DNA from: Mortierella alpina | Lineage: Eukaryota; Mortierellomycota; Mortierellomycetes; Mortierellales; Mortierellaceae | Assembly: GCA_029449245.1 (NCBI GenBank) | Contig: JANATF010000005.1 | Coordinates: 2,356,001-2,420,000, forward strand | Length of the DNA: 64,000 nucleotides | Direction: 5' to 3' | Shown here: piece by piece, positions 9,676-20,702 of the stretch | Position numbering within the stretch: the first letter of the stretch is position 1 | How the letters are laid out: each line of letters begins with the position of its first letter | Position numbers and translations under genes: made by a program | Notes under the pieces: generated by a model | The model's database searches: none | What the model was told of the DNA's origin: nothing | Seen by the model: only the letters and a program-made list of their open reading frames with translations

Positions 9676-12591
9676 ATGTCCACACCCCTCTCTACGGACA
9701 ACAGCATTCCTTCGCCAGAGTCCTTCATCTTCTCGGACGACTATATCTGCCAGTGGGACAACTGCCTAAAGAATTTCGACGACGCCGAGCTTCTATACGA
9801 GCACCTTCGCGATGCCCACGTCGGGCGCAAGGCGCAGCACAACCTCTGCCTGACCTGCCGATGGGACAAGTGCACTGTGCCGACCTTTGCCAAGAGGGAC
9901 CACATCACCTCCCATCTGCGGGTCCATGTTGCCTCCAAGCCGTATCGCTGCGAGGTATATTACTGCTGCCTCACAAAGCACGAGTTCACACGATGTAATG
10001 TACTTTGCATCGCAGCCTACTAATATATTTCGACATAACCGCACTAGACTTGCCGCAAGGGCTTCAAGCGACCGCAGGACTTGAGGAAACATGAGAAGAC
10101 TCACACAGACAGCATGGGCACATCTGCTGCACCGCCGAAAATGGATGCCGCAGCCGACGTTGTTCCAACCACGCTGCAGCCCAACCCTGTATCCTCATTC
10201 CCCCTCACACCCCCAACTGCACAAGACCGTTCGCCCTCTGTCTCATCCTCCGGCCTGGGATCCTCTCTGTCACCGTACTCCCTGCCGCTCTCGCCAGCAG
10301 ACACAGCCGAGTCTTGGAACCCCGGGCTTAGTAAGTTTCGCTCTCCTCCATCCATGTGATATAAACTGGCATATCGTATTAATCCCCACACATTCTCCAT
10401 GTTTGAATAGCTTCTCCTTCATACTCTACCAACTCGGATCTGTTCAGCTCTCCAAGCGCGCCATCCGACCTGGAACTCGATTTAATGAATGTGCCCTTTG
10501 GTCGACCAAGCATGGACGTCTCGGGTGCTTATTACGGACCGCTCTCCACCGACAGCATCTATGATGAGTCGGTCTCGCCTATGAGCGCCAAGCGATCCAG
10601 GGATGGATTTGACGAACTCCTGTCCGACACCCTCGGCGCTTTTGCTACCGAAGCCAAGAAAAAGCGTGCCGATCCATCCTACAATGAAGGTATATATTCA
10701 TTGATGGGACTCACTATTATGTATCTCCCTTTATCAGGAACGAATGTCGACTTGAATGTCGACTTGAATAACTCACAACTCGCCCCTTTTTTTTGCCCGC
10801 TTAGACATGATGGGGCGTTTAAACGCCTTGTCCGCCATTCTAGAAGTCGATCCATTGACGCCCGACCGTCTCCTCTCCTCGCTGCCTGATGTCACAGATT
10901 GGAACCAGTTCAATCAATTCAATCAGTTCTGTTCGACACTTTTCGAGGATGTTAGCGGAGAGGCTTACGAGCCTCAGGGAATTGATCTACCTCTGTTCCC
11001 GGATGTGGAGCAGAAGCAATCGCCTATGGACTTGGATGCAGCCTTCGCCCCTTTGGATGGATATCAGAGTTACAGCAACTTTGGATCACCTCTCGACACA
11101 GACATGTCTGCATTTTCGGCGTCCCAGGCGGACCCCATTTATAGCAACCTACTCCCAGCGGATCCATTCATATCTGCATCTGATCCGTCCGTCACTTTTG
11201 GCTCATGGGATCCCTCGTCGTCGCAGCTCGTTCCACCTGTAATTCGTACACCCCATGCCAAATTAGGTGTGCAGCCCATGACGCGCTTCAACAACCCGGA
11301 ATATGTGTCGCTGATCAGGCTTCAGAACGGTCGCAGCGGGGATTTTGTGAAAGCTGAGCCGGAAGAGGATGTGCTGGAGCGACTGGTGGCGCCCAAGGTT
11401 GAGTGCAAGAATGAGGAGGAAAAGAGGAAGTACGTGGAAGCATGGACCCAGACCAATGCCAGCAAACTCGCTTTGCAAGAAGCAAGAAGGCTTAGCAGCG
11501 GTGATAAGGCCGGGCTAGTGTCCGTGGATGGTATACAGATGATGAGGCGGAGGGAACCTCCTAGAGAGAAAACGAGAGCAAGGTCGTTGGATCCCGCAGA
11601 AGTCGAGGCGTTGTTGGATTCTGCACCGGATGCACCGGACACACCATTGCTTGATGTCAGTGCGGATCAACCGACGCTAGCGACAGACCCTGACCAGGAG
11701 GTCGAGGCTCATCAGGAACAGGAGCAGGGCGAAAAAACCGAGCAAGCGTCTCAGGAGGGTAGATCCTCAACCCAGAAGCCGTCTAATCGGGATAACCTCA
11801 TTCAAAAAGTTCGTGCAAGGCAAGCAGCAGCGGCCAAGGACACTGCAGCAAGCAACTCGCCCCAGTCCCTTGATCCTGTCGAGGCCATGTCTCAGCAGCT
11901 CGCCCAAACCCATATTTACCCGTCATCGGATGTCAAGGCGACCTTAAAGACGAGGCCCATCAAGGAGGGCGATATGAACCGGCAATTAAAGGCTGCAGAA
12001 GCCCGAGCCCTGTGCTCACAGGATCCTACCCGACAACAGCATGCGGAGGTTGTCTTGAACCTGTTGAAAAGCATTGACGCTCTCATGCAAGGTCATCGTC
12101 AAAAGGTGGCTCAGTACCGAGCAGCGCAGACAAAGGGAGCAGCTTATCCTCGAGCAGGAAGTGGCATTCATGCGCAGCATCATCAGGGATCAATTCGCAC
12201 AGTGTCTTCGTATCTCCCGCGTCGAGGTCCCGGCTTTACATCGACCGCCCCCTATCACCCATCTCCATTGCACCAGGAACAAAGCGAAGACCCCAAGGTC
12301 CATCCAAGCTATACGCAGCTGCGATCGATTCTGACGGAGGGTGCGTCCGATTTCTCCCCATCTCCGGTGGCTGTGGCAGACAATCCACCGACTCCACCAG
12401 CTGCGGACAAAAATGGAACCACGGACTCGCCAGTTTTGTACCCAATGTCGGACCTGCATCATTCGTTGGTGGTACCGTTTGAGCTGTCAGAAGAGGAAAG
12501 GCGGTTTATCGAGGCTGATAATGCCAAGACTGCGGCGGAGCACGCCGCAGACGCAGAGTACGAGCACATTGAGCACATATCGAGTACATAA
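9676..12591 (+). CDS. pacC: PacC/Rim101 C2H2 zinc-finger transcription factor (ambient pH response)
   Basis: Four exons, 9676-9954, 10048-10330, 10411-10689, 10805-12591; 875 aa. Three C2H2 fingers at 25-115: [29 protein letters not shown]...[12 protein letters not shown], and [21 protein letters not shown], the last created across intron 1. The [13 protein letters not shown] and FKRPQDL strings are diagnostic of PacC/Rim101. Downstream are a Ser/Pro-rich segment and the [18 protein letters not shown] block that follows the DNA-binding region in this family and leads to the proteolytic processing zone. The C-terminal half is acidic and Gln-rich, with NQFNQFNQF repeats near residue 315. It probably acts as the pal/RIM-pathway regulator activated by processing at neutral to alkaline pH. 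The protein is longer than Aspergillus PacC. It is convergent with the kinase gene. Confidence 0.93.
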
Positions 12592-12725
12592 AAAATGTAA
12601 TTGTCTTTTTTTTTTTTCAGATTGAAATGAGGTATTGATGCAGAGCACAACTATGGCTTTGATATATAAAATTAGTGTACAATAATTGTCCAAGAACAGG
12701 GGGGGGGGTGACCATATTACAGATT

Positions 12726-15632
12726 TCAGTCATCGTCGCCATCATGATGGAGTGTAACTATGACAGGGTACAAACCAAAAATTCGACAATGATCCCAGGT
12801 TAGCCAAGGAAAACAAAAAGAAGAGAAACAAGAATAGAAAAATCAACAAGACTTACCAGAACTAAAGTTGGCGAACAGGTTCTTGGCGCCCGGTCTTTGA
12901 AGGACCAGTTCCTCGCCCTCGATATCCAAGCTGACACTCTCATGCATCTGGCGGAAATTAATGGCGTCTGTTCCAAAACTCTGTTGGGGTATAATCGGTG
13001 GTGGGAGGTGTCGCAAGAGAGCCCAATTCGTGGTCTTGAAGAACGGATGCGACTTGACATCGCTTGCGCCGGCTTTGGATCCTAACCGCAGGGCGTCATC
13101 CTTGATCAATAACTTTCGAATCACAGATTTGCACAACGCCGAGACAGGTTGTGCGCTCGGATGATCCGGGAAGGGGACTTCGATGTTGAGAATCTTTTCA
13201 AACGTCTGGTTCCTGTTGTTGCCCTTGAAGGGCGTGACACTGAACAGCATCTCATAGATGAGAATGCCAAGTGTCCACCAGTCCACCGCCGACGTGTGTC
13301 CGCATCCTTTGATTACCTCCGGTGCAATGTATTCTATAGAAAAGTTTTTGGTGAGAAAAAAAAACAACGATGTCAGTACCCATCATAACGACGATCTTTT
13401 GACTAGAGATCATCCTTTGACAGGGTCATTTTCTGTACCTTCAGTCCCAACAAAGCTATTTGTCCGCAGATTAGCAATGCAAGATTTGGTGTCGATCGCT
13501 GGTGGCATGGAAGGTGACGCATTCTTGACAATGGTAGGTTCTCCAGCAGGCGACGATTGCTTCGAGAGATCAAAGTCTGTCAACATGATGTGTCCTGTCT
13601 GGTGCAACAAAATGTTCTCGGGCTTCAAATCACGGTAGATAAATCCCATCAGGTGCAGATATTCGAGCGCTGCAATCACCTCTGCGGCGTAAAACTTGGC
13701 ATCCTCCTCCAGCAGGTGCTTGCCAGGCCTCGTTTGCAGTGCTAATTGCGGGAGATAAAAAGAATGGGTGAGTACGAAGGCTTTTTCGTACTATGGATCT
13801 GATCCTGTTAACCCCATGTGCCTTGCCTTACCTCTGAAGAACTCGCCTCCCATGCAGTATTCCATGCAGAGGTAGAGGTAATCCTCTGACTGAAAAGAGT
13901 GGTATAGTGTCACAATGAACGGGTGGTTGGATGTTGCCAAGATCTCCTGCTCAGCAAAAGCTCGCTTGATCTTATTGCGCTTGATCATTTCTTTCTTGGA
14001 CAGTACTGAATTATATATATATATATTTACCCCAGTGGGAGAAACAGCGTTAGCCATGATCCGTGACAAAATGGACGTGGGTCAGGTCGTCATTCAGCTG
14101 TGCACAGCAAATGGTCGCACAGCGACCTTGACAAAACAAATCAAAAACAACACAAAAGGTGACGCTCTGGCAGCATCACCGCATGTTACCTTTCATCGCA
14201 TAAAGACGCTCCGTGTCCTTTTGACGGACGAGATACACTTTCCCGACATCGCCCTTTCCTAGCAGTCTGATTTTCACAAAGCTGCTCGGTGACACCTCGA
14301 TCGACTTTTTCTTGATAGAGTTGGAAGAATATGTCCTCCGAAAGGTGCCTACACGTCGTAGATCTAGGGCTGAGCCATTGGGGCTCTTCGGGATGTTGAG
14401 GTGGAGCCCGTTGATTTTTGAGTGTCCATAGCTAGCAGTTGTGGCGGTGGCTGTCGAGGCCGTGGTCATAGTGGAGCCGAGCGTTGTATTGGATCTTGCT
14501 GCTGCTGACGACGGGTTGTACGGGCCGAGGTGGCCGTTGGTGCTCTTTGTGCTGTGGCTCTTGTGGAGAGAGTCTTCCGGTGCTGCCTTGGCGTTTGGGG
14601 TCGACGCGACTCGTCTAAGAAACTGTTGCAAACACATCAGTCTTCATGAAGCACTGCAGCGAGTAAGAAGGCACATGGCAATGAGGGATCTAGTTACAAA
14701 GGACATGGGGTAGCTGATGGCAGGATGGGTCGACAGCCCAGATCAGGAGAATGACGGGCAGGGAGAGGGGAGGGTAAAAATAGCAGGAGTGAGGTGTGGG
14801 CGACAGGGAAGCCATTCACCCGACGGAGAGAGAGCAAAAAGCGATAGTGGTGGGCTCTGGTATGCAAGAGGAGGATGTAATATACCGAGATGACAGACAG
14901 GTGATGGCCAGAGAGATGGAATGGGGAGACGAAGCGCGAGTGGGTGAGTGGTAAAGTAGCAGAAGTGTGATGAGAGTGGAGAGAGTGTGAGAGAGTGAAA
15001 GGAGTGTGAGAGGAGTGTGAGAGGAGTGTGTGTGAGAGAGTGCGAGTAGGACCAACTGATAGTAAGAACGCTGCTACAGTAGTAGGGAACAAAAGGCTCG
15101 CTCAAAAGGGCTAGAGACCCGCCCCAGCACACCCAAGGCACACGCGTCTGCTTGCCTAGATGCGTCCCTTTCTCTCCCCTTCTCCCCCTGAGTTAACACC
15201 CAAGCCCAGGGCGGGACAGAGAACGCAACAGCAAACGACGAAAGACAGAATAAAAAAATAAAAAAAGGACCAGGGACAGCCTCCCACTGACACAGAGGGT
15301 AATATTGTCAACGCATGGTGAAAATAGACGAGTGTTGTTTCATTCCACCCTCACCCCTGTTCCGCCCTGGACGCCCGTTGCTACGCCCCAGGCATGGATC
15401 AATCGAGCCGTCAACTTACCGATTTTCTGTTGTCGGACGGCGACAGGGCAGGGTCGTGGTGGTCGAGCTGGTCCTGCGAAGAAGCGAACTTCCTCCCCCC
15501 TCCAAACTTGAAGAATGACTTTAGCTTCGAGGGCAAATGGGGCGAGACATAAGATGGAGCAGGCGAGGCAATGATGGTGAGCGAAGATGAGGAGCTGGGC
15601 GAGTACGAGGCATATTCGGCGGACGTCGACAT
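12726..15632 (-). CDS. AGC Ser/Thr kinase, NRC2/Fpk1/Kin82 (flippase kinase) type
   Basis: Six exons: 15632-15420, 14622-14190, 14005-13832, 13741-13439, 13333-12857, 12757-12726; 543 aa. Kinase domain from about 184: [13 protein letters not shown] glycine loop, YAMK lysine at the exon 2/3 junction, YRDLKPEN catalytic loop, and TDFDLSK in place of DFG. The DFD triplet and the long insert before GTEEYIAPE are typical of the phototropin/NRC2/Fpk1 branch. Fungal members phosphorylate aminophospholipid flippases and act in polarity and hyphal growth (family knowledge). The last exon is only 32 nt and adds [10 protein letters not shown], the kind of C-terminal tail seen in fungal NRC2 kinases, which supports that small exon. 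Intron 1 is 797 bp, much longer than the others. Start at MSTSAEY; the longer open frame upstream is CT-rich and unlikely to be coding. Confidence 0.87.
14623..15419 (-). other. Long intron 1 of the NRC2-like kinase
   Basis: 797 bp between good splice sites (donor GTAAGT, acceptor TGCAACAG). It contains GA/CT-rich runs with repeated GAGTGTGAGAG units at about 14940-15045. No domain-bearing frame is visible. It could hold an alternative promoter, but nothing shows this directly. Confidence 0.55.
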
Positions 15633-17111
15633 TATTGTTTGCTGGTGGGGCGGGGAAGTGCGAAGGAGGTGGGGGAGACAATGGGCCTCGGGACGAGAGA
15701 CGAGACGAGGCAGCGACGAGGAAAAAGGAATGAAGCGACGAACAAGGACGGCAGGACAACGAAACGCTACTACTATCTTCGTGTTAGATATGATGTCCAA
15801 GATTGAAGCAGTCGGGGGAAGCGAGAACAGAGAAGCAGCGTGTGTGGGTATGGTCGCTTGAGGGAACACGGCTGTGGACAGAGGCGGGATGATAGGGCAA
15901 TGCAAAAGAGGAACGGAGGGAAAAACAACAGTAGTATAAAAAGAATAAAAAATGGAGTGGTCAAGATGGTCGAAAAGGGGTTGGAGGCGGAAGGGCAGTG
16001 GCAAGCTAGTACTCTGTCGTAGCGCTCAATTTGTAATTATATTGCCATACGCTAATTAAATAGACGTGGTGCGCATGGCCAAGGCGTACAGCGACTAGGT
16101 ATGTACTGGGGCTTCCTCATCGGCGCTGGAATGGCGACGGCTGGGATCCAGGCACACCGCTTAGAAAGACGCGCTGAATGCGTGACAGCACTGACAAGGT
16201 GTGAATATCCAATACGATCGATATCAATCATGAATCGCGCGGACCTGAGCAGAGAGAGCAATGAGATGATGACAGCCGGTGCGGACGAATGGCCGATGCA
16301 AAGAAACGAAGGGGGAAGTTTCGGTAGTCGGCACTGAGGGAAAGCGATCCGTCTTTTTTGTGCTGAATGCGTCGTTGGCGCAAATGCCATCAGGGGACTC
16401 TGATTATGAATGAGTCGTTGCAAACCTCCCTAGTGCCACTCCGTTTTTGTGCTTGCACACTCCTGTAAATGTATCCCCCTTCTCCACTCGTCTGTACGAC
16501 AGCTGTTGTGTATCAATTGAGATTCGGAAAAGAGAGAACCTCTTGAACAAGAAGATGGATAGATCAGGAGAGGGTGCATATGGGACAGGCCTGCTCTTTG
16601 TATGGTACTGCATCTCTGTTTGATTATTGCTCTCTCTCGATCGTGAACTTGAGACAGGCACGGAGACAGCAGCAGCACTTCATTTCAGATCCGACCATTC
16701 TATGCTCCCCTGGCCGTTGATGGTTAATGAGATGCCCAGTCGCTCAAGTAATACACGCCCTCGATGGTGATCGTGGAGAACATTGTTCAAGGCAAATCGC
16801 TTAGGCAAACACGTGAAGGATAGAATCAAAGGGCGGGAAAGAATAGAGAAAGTAGAGGCAGGGGTGAAAATGCGAATGCGAATGCGAGTGCGAGTCCTCA
16901 GTCAGTACGTGAGTTGGGAGAAAAGTTGCTTTATTACGCAGATAAGTTAGAGTACAGAGATGATCATGGCAGATTCGTGGGTATCAATGGAGGGTATGCA
17001 AGTTGAGGACGCCAAGGGAGGCTATGGTCTTTTCTAGTGAGCGACCACGCCTATTCAATGGATTGGATGAAGGATGTACAGGTTCGGTGGGAGACTTGTC
17101 CATCAAATATT
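15633..17111. other. Intergenic region upstream of the kinase gene
   Basis: Nearly 1.5 kb. The left part is the presumed leader and promoter of the kinase. The right end (16978-17039) is the conserved block found 3' of both minus-strand microgenes. A 78-codon frame at 16101-16337 has no recognisable features. Otherwise I see nothing. Confidence 0.5.
16978..17039 (-). repeat. Conserved 3' block of the microgene module, copy A
   Basis: About 62 bp that recur at 21965-22025 (the run ATCAATGGAGGGTATGCAAG and flanks). In both cases the block lies 3' of the minus-strand microgene, about 70-130 bp beyond its stop, so it is probably 3' UTR or terminator sequence of that gene. Confidence 0.55.
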
Positions 17112-17312
17112 TCACTGAATGAAAGGTCCGGTCAAGACACCACCATAGGCCTTCTTCATGATCTTCTCAAGGGCCTGATCGCGAGTCATCTGGTTGGCCA
17201 GAGGGAGTCGCTGTTCTTGCATTGAGGAGCGAGGGGTTTGAGCTGGGGTCGAGGCAACAGACGAGGCGACAGAGGAGGTCTTGTTCTTGTTGGAGCGCTT
17301 GAAGAAGGACAT
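17112..17312 (-). CDS. Microprotein of the MSxFKRSNKNK family, copy A-minus
   Basis: Intronless 66-aa protein, function unknown. It begins MSFFKRSNKNK, followed by a Ser/Ala/Thr-rich low-complexity stretch with STPAQTPRSSMQEQRLPLA, then a predicted amphipathic helix QMTRDQALEKIMKKAYGG. It is basic, with no signal peptide and no cysteines. Homologues in this window lie at 18186-18374, 22884-23084, 22075-22280 (broken) and, divergently, 19185-19409. Protein-level conservation with synonymous changes between copies argues it is really coding. A TATAAAAT lies 141 bp upstream. It is divergent from the plus-strand copy 873 bp away and forms module A with it. I do not recognise the family. Confidence 0.72.
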   Translation of the reverse strand: MSFFKRSNKNKTSSVASSVASTPAQTPRSSMQEQRLPLANQMTRDQALEKIMKKAYGGVLTGPFIQ

Positions 17313-17445
17313 GGTGATTGCGTTGAGTACTTGGGAGTGATGTAGTTGACGGTAGGGATGAGCAATTGCTTGATTGTTGTTGCTGTTGTTGGCTTGATTG
17401 CGGTTGTGTTGTTTTGATGAAAAGTTGAGGAGCGAAGTGCAAGGT

Positions 17446-17453
17446 ATTTTATA
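17446..17453 (-). promoter_or_regulatory. TATA box of microgene copy A-minus
   Basis: TATAAAAT read on the minus strand, 141 bp upstream of the ATG at 17312. The equivalent position in module B has no such sequence. Confidence 0.5.
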
Positions 17454-18034
17454 CACGCGCTGCGGCGGACTGAAAAGTTTGCACAGATTCTTGTCCAGGG
17501 TCCAATTCAGCCAAGAGCGCCAAGCGCGCTGGAGCGAAAGGAGCACAACTCTATTTCGCATTGCTCCCCCGTCTGAAGTCGAAAGTCAGCGCCGAGTGAT
17601 CTGTGAAGTGTGAAAAAAATGTAGGCAAAAAAATCCCGTCGCCTGTTGCGGCAATTGGCATTAACATTTCGCTGTCTTCATGCAGAACCAAAGTCAATTC
17701 GAGATGCGCGCGGTCTTTGACCCAGATCCTTGGCCTTTTACGAATGCTCTCGAAGCCTCTGTCAAACCAAAGTAGCGAATCTCGACCTTGTGTAAACCCG
17801 TCACACGTTGCGTTGCGTTTTTTTCGCCTTGTGCGCCGCGTTCCCCTTTGACATCATTTCAAGAATCCGCAGGCGAATGAGAGCAATCCGCAGAGGACAT
17901 TTGAAGCACCGAACGTGCACCTGTGCCGTGTCGTTTTCCATGCCGAGTATCGGTAAACTGCGGTGCACTCTAATTTCGTGCGGAGAACATGCGCACGCTA
18001 TGAACGTACACTCTTGGCCCTGCAGCGAGATTAT
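17454..18034. promoter_or_regulatory. Shared divergent promoter of microgene module A
   Basis: The spacer between the two TATA boxes has clear counterparts in module B. TCAGCCAAGAGCGCCAAGCG plus flanks at about 17490-17560 matches 22460-22510, and AGCAATCCGCAGA..TTTGAAGCACCGA at about 17882-17915 matches 22580-22615. Whole-module duplication explains this. The retained blocks may be upstream regulatory elements. Confidence 0.5.
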
Positions 18035-18042
18035 TATAAAAG
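18035..18042 (+). promoter_or_regulatory. TATA box of microgene copy A-plus
   Basis: TATAAAAG, 151 bp upstream of the ATG at 18186, matching the 152-bp spacing in the module B plus copy. Confidence 0.55.
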
Positions 18043-18185
18043 GAGACCCCACTGCTTGTCATCCACTTCTCCCCACACACATAAAAAACCAACTCACAAC
18101 AGCCCTAGCAGCAAGCCCTAGCTTTCAAACCAGCAGCAACATTACTCTCATCCAGACCCTCAAGCAAGTTCAAACATATTCAATC

Positions 18186-18374
18186 ATGTCTCTCTTCAAG
18201 CGCTCCAACAAGAACAAGTCTGCCTCCGCCGCCTCGACTCCAGCTCAGACCCCTCGCTCCTCGATGCAAGAGCAGCGACTCCCTCTGGCCACCAAGATGA
18301 CCCGCGAAGAAGCACTTGAGATGCTCATACAAAAGTCAATGATCAATCCTACTGCTGGACCCTGCCTCCGTTGA
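18186..18374 (+). CDS. Microprotein of the MSxFKRSNKNK family, copy A-plus
   Basis: Intronless 62-aa protein of unknown function: MSLFKRSNKNK, a Ser/Ala-rich linker, STPAQTPRSSMQEQRLPLA, then a helix-prone KMTREEALEMLIQKS and a tail NPTAGPCLR. It is four residues shorter than the 66-aa copies because of a deletion in the Ser-rich linker. The 85 bases before the ATG (18101-18185) are identical at 83 positions to those before the copy at 22884, whereas the coding part is clearly more diverged. The leader contains no ATG, so no upstream ORF is present. It pairs divergently with the gene at 17112-17312. Confidence 0.75.
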   Translation: MSLFKRSNKNKSASAASTPAQTPRSSMQEQRLPLATKMTREEALEMLIQKSMINPTAGPCLR

Positions 18375-18470
18375 AAACCTTCGGAGACCCTCTGTAGCAT
18401 ATTATCGTAGACATACCCTTGCATCCCATCTGTACAATACATACCGTTTCTTATACTGAACTACTGTCCT

Positions 18471-18737
18471 TTACGGATCACCATAATTTATCAAGTCTGC
18501 AGTCCTCGTCTTGCCTTTTGCTGCTGTACCACAATGTATCTATGACAAACGTCCTCTGCCCTTTTGAAACAATGCTTTTTCTACCAGACCTCTCAACATT
18601 GTACGGGTTACGGATCATCATAATTTATCAAGTCTACAGTCCTAGTCTTGCCTTTTGCATGCTGTACCAGTACGTATCTACGATAAGCGACCTCTGACCT
18701 TTTTGACATTGCTTCAGACCTCTCAACATTATATGAG
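18471..18737. repeat. Imperfect tandem repeat, two units of about 130 bp
   Basis: Unit 1 is 18471-18604 and unit 2 is 18608-18737. Both begin TTACGGATCA, share AATTTATCAAGTCT..CAGTCCT and CTTGCCTTTTGC, and end at CCTCTCAACATT. They lie 3' of microgene A-plus. No coding frame is maintained across both units. Confidence 0.75.
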
Positions 18738-19089
18738 TGGCCTATTGAAACATCACAATCGTTCCATCTGCTTGAAAATTTCCATGTTCCTGAAGATCTC
18801 GGGGTCCAACTCGACGCTCCATTCATTTGACAGCAGATGTGGCATCGGCGCGTGCCTGCACACCTTCCACCAGGTGGCTAAATGACGTGTGAAGTATAGC
18901 ACTTGACGTCCATTTGTCTTCTCAGTTCATACGCCAATGCACATGCCAAGAATCGAAGACTTGAACAACGCATATGCCAAGACACGCAGTTAGCCTAAAC
19001 CCCTACCTTCCTACTTGCGCCCGCAGTTGTGGCAAATTTTTTTTATCCTGTACGAGGTTCTTCATCGCGACGCAGATGATAATCGGTCG

Positions 19090-19097
19090 TATAAAAG
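19090..19097 (+). promoter_or_regulatory. TATA box of the divergent family microgene
   Basis: TATAAAAG, 95 bp upstream of the ATG at 19185. Confidence 0.5.
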
Positions 19098-19184
19098 AGT
19101 TTGGGTGCGAGCTCGTTGCTATCTCTACACAGCAGTTTCTCTCACATCTACCATCACTTACCACGATAACACTCACCAGCGTCA

Positions 19185-19409
19185 ATGTACTCATTCCAGC
19201 AATCCAACAACAGTTCCAAGAATGCCTCGGCTACTACTTTGCTTGACACAACGCCCTCATCTCCAGATCACAAGCAAGAAGCAAGTCTAGCAAGTCTCAA
19301 GGACAGGAAGTTCTCTAAAAAGACCACAGACATGCTGAGTCCAGAGGAGACGATGCACATGTTGAGACAGAAGGTGGTTTCTGGAGTCTCAAATATTAGT
19401 ATCCGGTAG
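19185..19409 (+). CDS. Divergent member of the MSxFKRSNKNK microprotein family
   Basis: Intronless 74-aa protein. It keeps the family layout at low identity: N-terminal MYSFQQSNNSSKN (compare MSLFKRSNKNK), a Ser/Thr-rich linker, and a C-terminal MLSPEETMHMLRQK that lines up with MTREEALDMLMQK. It has its own TATA box. Function unknown. A candidate zinc-binding gene runs antisense through its 3' part, so one of the two calls may be wrong. The family relation is inferred by eye from short matches. Confidence 0.55.
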   Translation: MYSFQQSNNSSKNASATTLLDTTPSSPDHKQEASLASLKDRKFSKKTTDMLSPEETMHMLRQKVVSGVSNISIR

Positions 19410-19736
19410 AAAAGACTAGCCATCCGCCATCCTTCAAGACACTTTTTGCAAATCTTACTGCACCCGTTCTTCACCCCTGTCGAACCAAACACCTGTTTTT
19501 TTCTAGTAGTAGTCCACACCCTTCTCTGTCACCCTAGAGTCGAGGTATCCAATAGTCAAAGTCATCTAGTGCTACTATGTCTCGAACCAATACAATCGCA
19601 TGCGCACCCTTGCCCTTTCTATGGATCCAGCACTTACGTACCGGTCGCCGTTGACAATGCACCGAGGTTTCTCCGCGGGTTCCACTATGTTTGCACATTT
19701 AGGGTGGTCACAGACGGGCTGCACGATGTCAGCCAT
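19268..19736 (-). CDS. Possible small cysteine-rich (zinc-binding?) protein, tentative
   Basis: Two-exon model: 19736-19638 and 19492 down to a stop at 19268, with an intron having donor GTAAGT and acceptor AAAACAG, both phase 0; 108 aa. The joined sequence reads VCDHPKC ... KPRCIVNGDRY, then across the splice VFGSTGVKNGCSKICKKCLEGWR, which is strikingly protein-like with three CxxC-style pairs. After GWR the frame continues antisense to the microgene at 19185-19409 with a less convincing hydrophobic tail, so the true 3' end may differ. No family recognised. It could instead be a decayed or chance frame. Confidence 0.3.
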
Positions 19737-20702
19737 GGAGGTACAGCATGCAGTGCACCAAACACCAGTCGTATGGCGGTTTAGCCTGCGCTCACAGAGA
19801 CAGTATACAACGATGGGAGGCTTGAGAGAGGGCTGGAGCGGCTGGTAGATGTGCAGAGGCGGCGATATTCGAGGGGAGTTACACCGGGTCAGAGTACTCT
19901 CCGGTGCAGGTTACAATGCGCTGAATCAGTCCCCATGCGGGTCTCAGGGGGGCGATGTCTCTGAGAGGCGTGGCTCTGATCGCTCTAGAGGGTGCATGAG
20001 TGGCCGTGAGCATGAATAAGCAACGAAGGCGGGAGGGGAGGTTGTCGTGTCTATGGCAAGCAATACGCAGTGTCTGTGAATGTGGAACCTGCAGGCGGCC
20101 AGCACTGACACATTCTGCTGAGCACCCTCTGCCAAAGGGTGCGGCGACGATTGCCTGAGCGGGCGGTGTTCACTCGAGGGTCTGTGCAGCGGCCTTGCGA
20201 TGTCTCTCTTGGGTCGCCCGAGTGTGTGAGAGCGAAACACCGTCACAGAGCCACGCACTAATCCCATGGAGAGGCAAAAAAAAGGGGGGGCCGAGCGAAC
20301 AGAGTTTTACACGCGCCTTCGTCGCACCAGAGAGTCAGTCTGCTGCAAGACAAAGCCTCTGTCTCTACGCACTGTCGCGGGCGGCTGCTGAGCAACTGCT
20401 GCTGCAGAAGCCTCTGCGAGACATGGACGATGCTCTGATCTCCATGTGGTCGCCTCTTGAACCTGCCAGGGATCATTGCGCAAACATGCAGAGACATTAT
20501 GTGTGATGCGCTTACCTTCTGGTGAAGCGGCCAGGGTTGCCGTCAAAGACTTAAATAGCCCGCCTTTCCGCTCCTCTTTTCTCAATCCTCATCCTCATCA
20601 GCAATCAGCTTCTCCCCTCTACTACTACTGCCACCAGCTCTTCAAAAAGACGCCTCTCGCAAGTCTCCTCGATCCCCTAAAAACAAGCAACCTTTTCTAA
20701 AC
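19737..20702. other. Gene-free stretch upstream of the secreted-peptide gene
   Basis: Nearly 1 kb. The overlapping plus and minus frames (for example 20195-20506) have no domain and no paired splice sites. An A7G7 run lies near 20277-20290. The last 150 bp are the presumed core promoter and pyrimidine-rich leader of the gene at 20703. Otherwise I see nothing. Confidence 0.45.
20551..20558 (+). promoter_or_regulatory. Weak TATA-like box of the secreted-peptide gene
   Basis: TTAAATAG, 152 bp upstream of the ATG at 20703, the same spacing as in two of the microgenes. Confidence 0.3.

Noticed and set aside
14694-15141. 132-codon frames in the kinase's first intron
   Set aside because: Made of GAGTGTGAGAG-type repeats (HTPLTLLSH runs); intron boundaries are strong.
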